A program made the position numbers and the translations under genes. Positions 1 to 10,852 of a stretch of DNA of 64,000 bases are shown one piece after another. Numbering within the stretch: position 1 is the stretch's first letter; every line of letters starts with the position of its first letter. Below the pieces are notes generated by a model that was not told the DNA's origin, made no database searches, and saw nothing but the letters and a program-made list of their open reading frames with translations. This stretch comes from Entomortierella parvispora (Eukaryota; Mortierellomycota; Mortierellomycetes; Mortierellales; Mortierellaceae). The stretch spans positions 1,674,001 through 1,738,000 of the forward strand of contig OY752151.1 in the NCBI GenBank assembly GCA_963573315.1. Reading direction: 5' to 3'.

Positions 1-1878
1 AAAAAAAGGACAATTGTCCAAGGATCGGAGTGATGTGGTTGGTCAAATGGCTGTAAAATTAACCCCTAGCGTGGGTACGGGTGCCTGGCCCGTTCTTGTT
101 GTCTTGCAATAATAAAGAAAAAGAAAACAAAAACAAAAAAAAATATGGACCACTCACATTTGAACGCAGGTTGCAGCAGACAGCAGCTTGATGTTGGACG
201 ACAGCTTGACTATTCCTCGGGTGCAAAGGCCGATGTTGGTCAAACTAGGCAGATCCGAGAATGGGAACGGGCTCAATGGTTCCATGTCCTCATCTAGAAT
301 AGAGGGCGGAGACGGCTTCTTGCGCCGTTGAGAAATTATGTCCATGTTTGTTTCCTTGTTCAAGTCATCCTCGTCCTCGTCCTCATCCAGCCCATAGTCG
401 TACTCGTTTCCGTGACCGCAATGCTGGGTGCCGAGTTCAGACGTCAGCGCCCGTTTGGGCACCGACGCAGCTGTTTCAGAGTCCTCCTGGTGGTCTGGGG
501 TTCGTGACACCTGGTCGGGTTTCATCAGTACATGATGGTGCGATGCATGGTGTGGCAAGTGTGGGTAGGGAAGAGCGGCAGGGGGGGATGACGCTGGTGA
601 GCCCCGTGCAAGAATCGAAGAACTGTTCCCAATGCTGAAGTAATCGTGCATGCTGCGCTCGTAGGGCTGATCCGCAATCCCCAGGGCCGAGATAATGTCC
701 ATATCGTTGTCCGTCTCTTCCTGAGCCCGGAGCTGATGCTGAGATCTCGAGGCTGTGAACGGATTCTTTTTGCCCTTTTGCTGAATGGAGCTGAATGGTT
801 CCTGATCATATCGACTGGAGGGAGACAGCGACGACGACGACAGAGAGGCGAATGAAAAAGTCGTGGCCATAGTAGCTGTTGTGGCACTGCTGTTGCCCCT
901 GCTTGCGTTGACGCTGTTGCATCCATGACTTTCACTACTGCTGCTTGCGGAGATGCTGCAGCTTGAGGTGTGTCTGTGATGAAGGTTGCTGCTGGTCAAA
1001 GCAACAGCTGAGCAAGAGCCCGGGTCAACAGCTAGGGGTGCAGCTGTGGTCGGCGGGGGTGAGGAGGCAGCGACAGATGATGTAGGAGTGGAGGAGGGGG
1101 CAGCGGAGGAAGATATTGAGCCTGCTGCCGCTGCTGATGTGTTTTCTGTCACCAGGTGCTGCAGCTCGTCTGCGGGTGCTTTTCCAGTAGCTGCGATATT
1201 CTTGTTGACATTGGCAGGGCGATGGTTGTGATGACAAAGAGCAGCCGCATGGTCGAGAGCCGCCAGCGAAGCCGAATCGCCCGAACAGCAGCAGCAGGAG
1301 GAAGGGTAGGAAGAAGAGCAGCAGCCCTGGGAATCTGGCTGTGAGCGAGAAAAGACGTTGGCGTTGGTTGGTGCCTGCTGAAATGGCAATTGTGCTGGAC
1401 TTGAACTTGCTGCTGCTGTTGTTGCTGTTGCTGGTGCTGTTGCCGCTGCTGCCCCTGTTCCAGAATGTGGAACCATCTCGCTATTCGGGGTGTCTCGTAT
1501 CTGTGCCTGAGTCGCAGTCGACAAGGTCGAGGTTGTGGGCTGGGGATGCGGAGGAAGCGCGTGGAGCTCTTCCCCTGGTAATTGATGCTGTTGATGCTGT
1601 TGTTGTTGTTGTTGTTGTTGTTGTTGCCACGACGACGACGACGACGGTATTGAAGGAGGCAGCACCAACACCATCTCTGGAATCGAGGCCACCGAGGCCG
1701 ATCCGTCCTGAATGGGGAACGGTGTGACGGACGTGGTGTCGGACGTCCGGAGGAGTCTCGAGGCAAGGCGACGGCGCGAGGCCGAGGCGGTGGTGCTGGT
1801 ACTGCAGGCATGGTCCTTGCGGGCATGGGTGTAGCCGAATGGCAGTTTTGCATGGTCGCGCGAGACTGTGGCACCCAT
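1..1878 (-). CDS. Poly-Gln/Ser-rich putative N-myristoylated protein, partial (runs off left edge)
   Basis: Exon 1 (158-1878) starts at the ATG whose product begins MGATVSRDHAK. Gly2 with Ser6 fits an N-myristoylation signal, so plasma-membrane attachment is inferred. The open frame continues upstream of this ATG only through pyrimidine-rich promoter sequence, so I reject the longer start. The protein is dominated by Ser/Thr/Ala/Pro runs, a nine-Gln run (near 1600-1626) and an acidic DEDEDED stretch. The last part has leucine-rich-repeat-like spacing (SLTNIGL, IVKLSSNIKLL). A GTGAGT donor at 152-157 and a TTTTACAG acceptor just left of base 50 define a 107-base intron. Splicing keeps the frame open into exon 2 (1-50, reading IHLTNHITPILGQL). 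The C-terminus is therefore outside the window. I do not recognise an orthologue. An LRR protein is the best guess, with weak support. Confidence 0.6.
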
Positions 1879-3390
1879 GGCAGCTTCTATTCCCACTGAA
1901 TGGATAAATGAGGTGGAGAAGAAGTAGTAGTGTTTGTGGTCAGTGGGCAGGTGGGTGTGCGGGTGGGTAGGTGGTTCGGCAGCAGTCGAGAGAGAGGGGA
2001 AGGAAAGAGGGAGAGGGTGAGAAGAGGAAGAGGAAGGGGCGGGGAGGAGTGGACGACCAGAGACGAGATTGAAGATAAAGAGAGAGAGAGAGGGAGAGGA
2101 GGGAAGCCGAGCACACAAGGTGAAGGGAAGGTGAAGAAGAGAAGAAGACAAGAGAAGAAGAGAAAGGGGGGTGGATGGGGATGGGGATATGCAGAAGGGG
2201 AAAGAGGGGTGAAGAAGAGAAGAGAACAACAAGGACAAAGAAGACGAAAGAGAAAAAGAAGAAAAAAAAAGGTACAAACACATTCAACCCATACACACAC
2301 ACGAATGCGAATGCGAATGCAAACAAGGTCAACAACACAAACAACACAAGCAACAAACAATGATCCTTCCTTTCTTCCTCTGCGCTGCAGACGACCGATG
2401 CCATGCCGTCTTCTTCTTTGACTGGTTGCCATGCTGAATGTGCCCCACCTTAGTGGCCAACCCAATCCAAAAGGGCTTCTTGCTTGGTCTACTGCATCCC
2501 CTTCTCTTGTCTTGTCTTGTCTTCTCCCTTCTTCCTTCCCCCCCTGTTTGCCCCCCCCTTCCTCATCCCGTGTCAGTCTGTCCATCCGCCCATCCGTCCA
2601 TCCGTCCGTACCTTGTAACCAGGAGCTGCACAACCCCCCGCCTCGTCAGACAGGCAGACAGATGGACAGGCAGACAGAAAGACAGACAGCTTGGACCCCC
2701 TTTTCTTACTATCTTTTTTTGTTTTGCACAGAGCCACACGATATTTGTTCAACAGATCGGAAGATCAATCCGATCGTTCGGTTTGGGGCTCTCCTCCTTC
2801 TCTCCTTCTCTCTCTCCTTCCTTCCTTCCTTCCTTCCTTCCTTCCTGGCTTCCTTCACTCCCACCCTCCTCACGCTCCCGCCCTAATAATCCCCTTGGGT
2901 GCCACGTTTTTTTTATTTTCTGTTTTCTTCCTTCTGTTCATCTGCATCCTCAAATGAATGGGTTCAATTGCTCCCTCCCTTCCCCTCCCTCCCTCCCTCC
3001 TGTCCATGCGACTCTTGTTTTCTGTGCGACTCTCCGATTTATGAAATTCCCCCGATATTATTATTCTCTTGTCTCTTTTTCAACGTCCTTCTTTTCTCCC
3101 TTTTACCACAATCTCTTTCCTCTTTTGCCTCATCTCGCCAACTGCAAACAGAGATGGATCTATCTGCAACCAGATCTCGTACCAGATAGGGTGTCTGTAT
3201 GTGTGTGTGTGCTTGACCTTTCATATGAATCCGAGAACGAACCCCCCCCCTTCCCATGTTTTAATCTTGATCCACGACTTTCTAATATTAACCGTGCCTG
3301 CAGCAGAATCAGTTTATTCTTGTCTTGTCTTTGGATTAACGATCAAAAGGGAGGGGTGACAACGGTGGTGAGGGGTTTGTGGGAGTGTCA
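1879..3390. other. Intergenic stretch: purine/pyrimidine-rich promoter of the left-edge gene
   Basis: Between the ATG at 1878 and the stop of the next gene at 3391. It is strongly strand-asymmetric: GA-rich at 1975-2275 and CT-rich at 2500-3150. It carries a CCAT/CCGT-type imperfect repeat near 2581-2610 and a TTCC run at 2816-2846. Several open frames exist here but all are low-complexity Ser/Leu/Phe or Arg/Glu/Lys strings, as expected from the base composition. No gene is supported. Confidence 0.6.
2816..2846. repeat. (TTCC)n microsatellite
   Basis: About eight TTCC units in tandem inside the CT-rich intergenic stretch. Confidence 0.9.
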
Positions 3391-4999
3391 TCAAAAGAGA
3401 CCACTGACAACAGCCACGATCTGGACCATCAGCAAAGCCAACCATAGCCAGGCATACAGTGGCCGAGCCAGAGCCAGGGCCGAGTTGGCCGATCCATCTT
3501 TACGCGTCGAGTCTTGATTGCCTCGACTGCCCTGATCTTCTTTATCCTTGTTAGAGTTTGTGTCTGTCAACGACAGTAGCTCGACACTAGTGGATGCTAT
3601 AGAGATGAGCAGCACAGCACAGCGAGAGAGCCCGTAAAAACCAAGAGAGAGAGAAAAAAAAAGGAAGGCGCATCAGATATTGGACAAAAGTTCAGGAGGA
3701 GAGGAGAAAAGGACTTACAAGATCCACTGGTACGACTGTCTCCACTTTTATGATCGACTCCGGTGGTCAGTTTTCCTTTGGTCATGTCATCAATATAACC
3801 CTGCATCTTGGTCTGCAAATCCTTTGTAAACACTCTTCCAGCCTCATGAACCGGCGCCAACTTGATGGCACTCATTGCAGGGTCCGAATTGACGCCAAAA
3901 AAGATTGTCGAACCCCCCGTCAGGTTCGCTCTCAGGACAGACTGAAAGACACTCTTGACCAAGACCTGGTAATCGGTTTGGATGGACGTCAGGACATGCT
4001 CGGACCCCGGTACAGATCCATACGCCCAGTTCGTCACCCACTCATCCGACCCGAATCCGATCGCGTAGATCCCATCCTGGGTCGTCAGGTTCTTGAGTGT
4101 CATGGTCCCAAAGATCGAGGCCGCGTTGAATACCACAGAGACTTTGTGCGCCTTGAGGATCGAGCCTACTGTCTCGGACAGTGCCGCATCCTGGTCAAAC
4201 TTGCCAGAGTACAGTCCATAGGCCTTGCAAGTTGGGCACGAGACTTTGACGCCGCTCCCAAAGCCATTGACTTGACGACGTACACTGGGCTGATCCACAC
4301 CTCCAATGACTTTCAAAAAAAAAAAATACAATGATTAAAAAACAAAGATCATGATTAAAAAGCAGAGTCAATTCAACAGACTTTTTCATGTTGGTTCCTT
4401 TGGCTTTTTGAAGATGATGGTATAAAAAAAAACGACATACCTGCAACATATCCACCGCGAGTCTTGGCAACCTCGCCGGCCAGCAACCCAGCCAGGTATC
4501 CGATCTGGTCCTCTGAATACATCACGCTCACAATATTAGCCACCGGCGGCGTAAACTCGAAATCTGCAATCGCAAACAGCTTGTTGCCGTTTTCGGTCGC
4601 GGCTGTTTGGATGGCCTTGCTGGGAAAGTAGCCCAGCGCCATCAAAAAGTCATTCTCCCCAGCTTTGGACGGGATCAGACCCGAGTACGCGCCGAGCGTC
4701 TCGGAAGAAGGCATCATTGTGTGCAGTGTGCAGGTCTGGTATTGGTACCCGAGGTTCGTTGGCAGATTCCACACGCACGCGTCCTTGGCGCCTTGGAGGG
4801 CGAGCGCGTTTTCTGTTCCTTCCTTCGTGCCGTCTGGTCCACCTTGCAGAACAAGTCCCATGTTGACGTTGGAAGAAGGTTGGAGCGCAGAGACAGCGTT
4901 GAAGCTTCCGTGCCAGAGTGAAAATGGAGTAAAAAGAATGACCAATACCTGAAAAAGGCAGGACCCGAGGACCACGGTCCTAGTTCGAGTCGAGAGCAT
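3391..4999 (-). CDS. Secreted BMP/PnrA-family substrate-binding protein, probably membrane-anchored
   Basis: Three exons (4441-4999, 3719-4309, 3391-3596; donors GTATGT and GTAAGT) give about 451 residues. The N-terminus has a basic start and a hydrophobic core (VVLGSCLFQVLVILF), read as a signal peptide. The body matches the basic membrane protein / PnrA family (bacterial ABC-importer nucleoside-binding lipoproteins). Landmarks in order are DFEFTPPVANIVSVMYSED, GYLAGLLAGEVAKTRGG, then VIGGVDQPSVRRQVNGF across the first intron, and GIYAIGFGSDEW. The C-terminus ends in a Ser/Asn-rich linker followed by a hydrophobic tail (LWLALLMVQIVAVVSGLF). This suggests a GPI signal or a single membrane anchor in place of the bacterial lipid anchor. 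Ligand and partner are unknown; nucleoside binding is inference from bacterial relatives. No transporter gene lies nearby. Introns argue against contamination. Confidence 0.85.
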
Positions 5000-5490
5000 G
5001 GTGGTCTGTCAAAGTTTGATGTGTTTTCTTGAGAGGGAGAGAAAGCAGTGTTATGTTGACAAAAAAAAAAAAAGGCAGGCCGTTGGATGGAAATGTCTTA
5101 TGAAGGTTTCGAGGCAGAGGGGCAAAAAGAAGGAGAATAGCAGTTTTCAGTTAAATATCCTGGTCAACGATGCGGACCAAACTCTTCTACCGTAAACGAA
5201 TGACATTGTCGATATAATCATAGGGCCACAGGATTTGTGCGGCCGCATTGAGGAGAGGGAGTTGATCTCCGAAAGGATCACGGCAGAAATAGTCGACAAT
5301 CCTCCGAGGCTGGACATCGCATCAGTCCGCTTTGTCATCCTGACGGGATATTCCATCCTTCGATCGGCGTCGTCTGATAGTATCTGTTGCAAAGAGCTCT
5401 CTTTATTTTTCATTTCAGTCTTGGAGTGAACGCTACGGTTTGCTCAGAGATTTGCAACTGGAGGGGGTGGGGTACTTTAGTTCTTCGATT
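5000..5490. other. Intergenic: BMP-like gene promoter and SIZ 3' flank
   Basis: Holds the upstream region of the BMP-like gene (start at 4999) and the downstream flank of the SUMO ligase (stop at 5491), both on minus. A minus-strand open frame at 5147-5413 has no recognisable domain and I do not call it. Confidence 0.5.
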
Positions 5491-8400
5491 CTATCGGGCA
5501 CGCGCTCCGGCCCCTCGAAGTCCGTGGTTAAAGATGGGTGTCTCCTCCTCTCGGCCGTTGCTGCCACCGCTGTCGCCCCGAGAGCCAGCGCCACCTGGAG
5601 ACAAGGCTGGATTATATACATTGGGTGGATGGCCATCAACTACTCCCGAGCCAGAAGACAGCGACCGTGAGTGATATCCTCGGTCCTGATGTTGTCCTGG
5701 TGGCAGTCCTCCACTGGCAGAATTATAGCCAGCTGGATGTTGCTGCGGTTGTTGGTGAGGGTGATGGGGATGGCGGTGGTGATGATGTGAGGGAGGAATA
5801 CCACCTCCTACTGACGACGATGCCCCACGATATCCCTCGCCATGTCCATCGCGTCGGCCGTACTTTGCAAACTCCTCGGCGGATCGGTTTCGATAATCCT
5901 CTATTGATTGGCCACCTCCGCTGCTGACGCTGCGGCGGTCACCATAGCCATACTCATAGCTATGTCGGTCGCCACGGTCAGTACTGGGTCCGGGAGAACG
6001 AGATCGTGAAGAATAATATGCCTGGTTGTTATCGCCAGCACTACTGCTTGAACCATACTCGTCCGGATGGCTGGGTCGTTGAGGACTGCTTCCATGGTTC
6101 AATTGGCCGTTACCATTTCCACCATTGTTTCCATGTATTCCTGAAATAGGTCGTGAACTTGTCCAGCGTTCTCCACTCCCATTCAGACGGGGTTCTGGGG
6201 CTGACCAAGACCCCGAGGCGCTGGAGGCTCGAGAGCCAATAGAGTTGGACCGTTGAGGAACAGGCACTGACGCGTGTCCCGATGAGGATGGCCTGGCACG
6301 GTTTGCATAGTACTCCTGATACTCTGGGTTGGACTGGGGGTTGGGGGAGGCCGTGGATCGATGTTGAACGTGGTGCGCCCCATGAAGCGGCGAGCCACCT
6401 CCACCATAGTTGTGAGGGTGGGGCGGGGACATGGTGACGCCACGTGGAGTGGTGTGCCTTGATCCTGCCAGAGGAAGGCTGGGTGCTCGACTGGTTGCAA
6501 GCGGTTCCACAAATGGGGCAGGGTTCATCCCTGCCGATTCATAGTAGGCTGGATGAGGGACTTCGCGCTCTCTTCGTGATGAAGAGCCTTCCCGATCCAC
6601 TTGCTGATCAACATTGGTCGGTGAAGATGTCGACGTCCTACCGTTCTCGGGGGACGGTAAAGAGGATTGCCCACGTTCCGAACTTGCATTGGATCGCAGA
6701 TCCAATCTAGAAATTCTTTGTCTCGTCTCTTGAATGTTGTCCCGGTTATCTTCGTCGACCGTATCTAACATTTTTTCAGATGTCCCATAAGCAAACGAGT
6801 AAGTAAACAGTGCGTACAGGGTGATTCAGCTGATCCATGACATACCTTCATATTGCCGCTTCCGCCGTGGGTTCAGCAGGTCATTCAGAAACGATTCTTG
6901 AGTAGAGTCCCACGCAGTAGGAGTACTTGCAGCAACTGATGCAGCTGAAGCAGGTAAACCAGACTCTGTTTGCACCATTCGGCTCGAGATAACTGGGGAG
7001 TCGTCCGAGGATGCTGCTGGTGAGGCATTGGTGGATCCAATCAAGCTGTGAACTCCTGCTGGCGTAGGTGCAAAGGGTGTTTCGGTTCCACTGGACGTCG
7101 TCTTGTCTACAAATTCGGATTTGACGGACTGGGGCGCCGACAGTCCAGAGTGCGCCATATTTTGTAGAGAGTTTGCCGCCTCTTGCATACTAGTGTCACC
7201 ATCTGCGTCGACAGGGGCTGGCCGGGTTTCCTCCACTTCATCCTCACTATCCGAGATCAAATCGATCACCTCAATTGCAGGCTTGGACGGTTTTGGTGGA
7301 ACAGGAGGAGTTGCAGCGGCACTCTTGGCTGGGGGGGTTGCTTCGTCATCAGAATCATCGTCAAGTACAAAGACATCATTGCTGGATGGTTCCGAGGCTT
7401 TCTTCTGTGGAGACGGTTTAACAGCCACCTCTGCAGTTTCTGTCGATGGAATCTCCCATTGTCCATCTGCACGTACAGTCACGCTCTCCAGGCTCTTGGG
7501 TGTTGAATTAAGGATATCTTTAAAGTAGCTGCATGATACCACGAAAACAGGTGTTAATAACGTGGGCAAAGTATGTCATTCTACCAAAATAGGGGCACAT
7601 ACCCATCCACGACGATTTCCTCCCAAGAGTGCATTATCCGGTTGCAAACTGGGCATGTCCAGGTAGGTGTTTGTTCGTTGAGGTTGAAATAGGTGAATGC
7701 ATCAAAGCATTGGAGATGATGACAGTATGACGATCTGCAAGGAAGGATAATCCGTTGAAACCCAAGCTATTAGAGAGGAGGGGGTTCTTTAGTAGCCATT
7801 TCTATAGTGTTGCTGAGCATCCAGGGTTACACCATGTCCAATGAACCTACAGGACATTTCAGCGACAGGGTGCTGGATGTTGCCATGATGTCGTCGTCCT
7901 TGTTTCGATCCTCGACTAAAACCCCATTTGGAACGTCATGTTAGAAACGAATGACAAAACATATGGATCACTTTCTTCTTTGAAAGAACCGCATCACGTA
8001 CTCATCTTTAGCATCGTCTCCTTGCTCAAGAACTTTCCACGTTCAATTTCTGCTACAATTGCTTCCACAGGCGTCTTCTTTACAAGATGTGTTGAAACAT
8101 AATACCGCTAGAAGGAAAAGTAAATGACCATTTCATTATTAGAGTCGCCCCATTTCCCACGTTCCTAGCCTTTTAGCGTCTCGCTCGATCGGATGAATCC
8201 CTCACCTTTGTAGAGTTGGCATAAATAAACTCGACCTTGTTGAATTCTCCAGCGGTCAGCTTGCAATACTTTGTGATATTGGCTGGCGATACCGTTCCTG
8301 GCTTGTTCTTCATTCCACGAAGATTCTAAATAACAGGGGGCCCGAGAATGGGTATGTATGAGTCATGTGTCCACGATGAAACCCAAGTGATGCGATGATC

Positions 8401-9597
8401 GTCAATGCTCTGCTTACTGCTTCTAAAACACGTCCATTCACTTTGATCTCGCACACATGGGGAAACTCCATCAACGCCGGCGTATTCGTAGCACCATCGG
8501 CCCAGCCACAGAATACCATGAGTTGGAAGTCCGGGTCGCTAAAATGCCAGAGAGCTGTTAGTTATTTCCTATGACTAGTATGACTCATCCCCGTTCTTGA
8601 AACTAAGAATTATCCGTACCTTTGGAGATGTGATGCGAGAAGTGGTGGGATTGTAAATGCCAATGATGTTGATAGAGTCCTATCCTTCGCCTCTACAGTC
8701 ATTTCCAATCCAACATTTAGGATAAAAAAAAAGGGTCAGTTCAAATGTCCACAGGCATCTTTGGAAACCATGGCACATAAACTCTTACCAGCACATAGTC
8801 GTGGCGGCGTCAGCGTCTGAACATCCTTGTAAAATGGACTCGATTTAAAGATGAGATTTGGGTTTGATCCTTGTGGTCGGACCAAACTAGGGGAAGACAT
8901 GTGTATTTGCTGTTGCTGGTGAGATTGATGAGATCGGTGGGCGGCATGTTGCTGCCCTGATCCCGATCCATGGCCTGACTTTGAAGTTAACATGTTGGAT
9001 CCCCCGCCTGCCCGGTACGCGTCAAAAGATTGTTGCGCTACAAGAGATGTTGTTGAAATAGTTGACGTTTGTCTATGCATTCAAATTAAAGAAGAAAAAA
9101 CGCGTTAGGAATGTTCGACTGAGGAGAGAAGACCTTCCAGAATGAACGGCGCGTCTTCCTCCGCATCTGCTTGCATATCTTTATGCACACTGCATGGCTC
9201 CCAAAGTCGCGTCGCGTCCATTCTTTTTCTGTCCTCTGGTCTTCTTCTGCACTCATAAAGTGAGCACGCTCCACATGCTCCTTTGCCATCCTCTGCCTGG
9301 CCTGATATCCAGTATCCAATGAACTCCTCCTTGTGGATTTTTTTTTGCTTGCTCTCTCCTCTCTCGATTTCCTTACCCTTGGCTGAATTCCGCGATGCAA
9401 TGTCTAATCTGTCGAATGACCACTTGGTCTCCAATCAGATTATACTGAGAAATAAATGCCGTCAGTCGATCAATCAAGTCCTGCTTATTGCCGCCAATTT
9501 TCAGTTGAGGTGCAGGTCGGATAGTCTCGTTCAGGTTCTTGATGAGGGTCTTGAGCTGGGTGACAAGGAGGGACGGAATGATGCGTCCCACGATCGT
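5491..9597 (-). CDS. SIZ1: SIZ/PIAS-type E3 SUMO ligase (SAP-PINIT-SP-RING-SIM), 5' end unresolved
   Basis: Ten exons are traced (9377-9597, 8789-9072, 8620-8692, 8418-8538, 8206-8325, 8002-8107, 7851-7915, 7603-7766, 6846-7528, 5491-6764), about 1,036 residues. Exon 1 as listed opens after an acceptor, so at least one short coding exon lies further upstream, within 9.6-10.8 kb. The SAP domain (LVTQLKTLIKNLNETIRP, GGNKQDLIDRL) is followed by the PINIT domain (from FKSSPFYKDVQTL to NLRGMKNKPGTVSPANITKY). The SP-RING spans two exons with the zinc ligands C-x-H-x2-C-x17-C-x2-C (CHHLQCF, then TWTCPVCNRIMHSW). Two acidic SUMO-interacting motifs follow (VFVLDDDSDDE and VIDLISDSEDE). The roughly 425-residue C-terminal exon is Ser/Gly/His-rich and probably disordered. 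The protein transfers SUMO from Ubc9 to nuclear substrates; DNA contact through SAP is the known family role. Confidence 0.93.
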
Positions 9598-10852
9598 CTA
9601 TGTTGCGTGTTCGATTGATTCAAAAAAAAAAGAGAGATGAATAAAAGGAGACACTTTCAGTAGGCTGAATAAAAAAAAAAGGGAAAACGGGGGGGAAAGT
9701 TGGCTGCCACAGGAGGAATCAGCGAACCGGGCAATATCGAGGCTGATGAGAAGAAGCAAGGTGTGTTGGGCATGGTCCATGCCTCAAGGCGGGCGGGCAG
9801 GTGGGGTGTTTGTTGATGGCGAAGGGCAGGAGGTTTTTCCTTTCCGCTTTTTTTTTGATTGTCGTGCACAATTGAGCCTTCCGCCTTCCTGTCTCCTTGT
9901 CTTCATCGCGCTGACAGTGAGTGCAGCGGTGATGCTATCTTTCTTCTTTTGATACTGTCCCGATCGACCTCTTCAGTGAGAAGTCAGCAGTCTGAGATAT
10001 CAGTCCCTGATACGATGCCGCTTTCCATGGCATAACCAAAGTCCCGGAATGAATGAATGAGAAATGAATGGTGGCAAAAGAAGGCAGAAAGTGCGTGGGT
10101 CATTTCTCGAATCCATCCTGAAGAAGAGGTCTGCTGATCGTCCTTGGTTTACCTGGTAGTCTTCCATGGGATTTCACGCCTTTGCTGGATGGGAGGGAAT
10201 GGACCAACTCGGACAAAGAATGATGTGTGTGAGCGGGTGAAGAAGAGGAAGAAACTTGCGCTGCATGCATGCTGCCAAAAAGGGCACTTTTTCAAAAAGA
10301 AAAAAAAAACAACTTTGCTTGTAAATTATGAGAATAAAATACCTCGGATAGATTTATTTTACAATAGCTTTTTAATTTTTAATTCAGGAAAATAAAAAAT
10401 AATTTGGTGAAAAGATGTCCCAGGCCCGCTGTTGCCAGCGAGCACAAGTGGACGGTTGCCTTAACACGGTCTACCTCCCCTTTGCAGGGGGGCAGAGATG
10501 GTGTCTGGTAGTCTTTTCTCAAACGACCCCGAAAGGTCGAATAAAGAAACGTCCATTCCTACCCGGAGGATTGCTAACTAGCTCTCAACTCGTGTCGACA
10601 CAAGGAGCACGAAAAGAGAGCCGCCCTTTGCCTCTTATGTACCACGAGACTGCTTTGGGTGACTGTGCCCCCCTCTGTTTTTTCAAAGTGCGCTGTCCTC
10701 GTCTCTCCTTCTCTCTTCTCCTGGTCAGCTTTAGACGCAAGTAACGGCCTCATTTCACTTGCTCAGAGAGCACCAATTGAACCGACTTTTCCACAAGAAA
10801 AAAAAACCAGAATATAGAATCGTCAATTGCTCGAGATATTTTTACTTCAACT
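9598..10852. other. Intergenic / SIZ 5' region
   Basis: Contains the unresolved first coding exon(s) and promoter of the SIZ gene (minus) and the 3' flank of BUD22. Several minus-strand ATGs lie between 9640 and 10040, but none gives a clear exon with a donor in the right phase. No RNA gene was seen. Confidence 0.4.

Noticed and set aside
1879-2283. N-terminal extension of the left-edge gene by about 135 residues
   Set aside because: The extra part is Ser/Leu/Phe low complexity from CT-rich promoter DNA, and the internal ATG has a myristoylation motif.
2438-3517. Plus-strand 359-codon open frame
   Set aside because: Composition is Ser/Pro/Leu/Phe from CT-rich repeats, with no domain. Its end overlaps the real BMP-like exon on minus.
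5147-5413. Minus-strand 88-codon frame between SIZ and the BMP-like gene
   Set aside because: No family features, and no splice path linking it to SIZ, whose own stop is at 5491.
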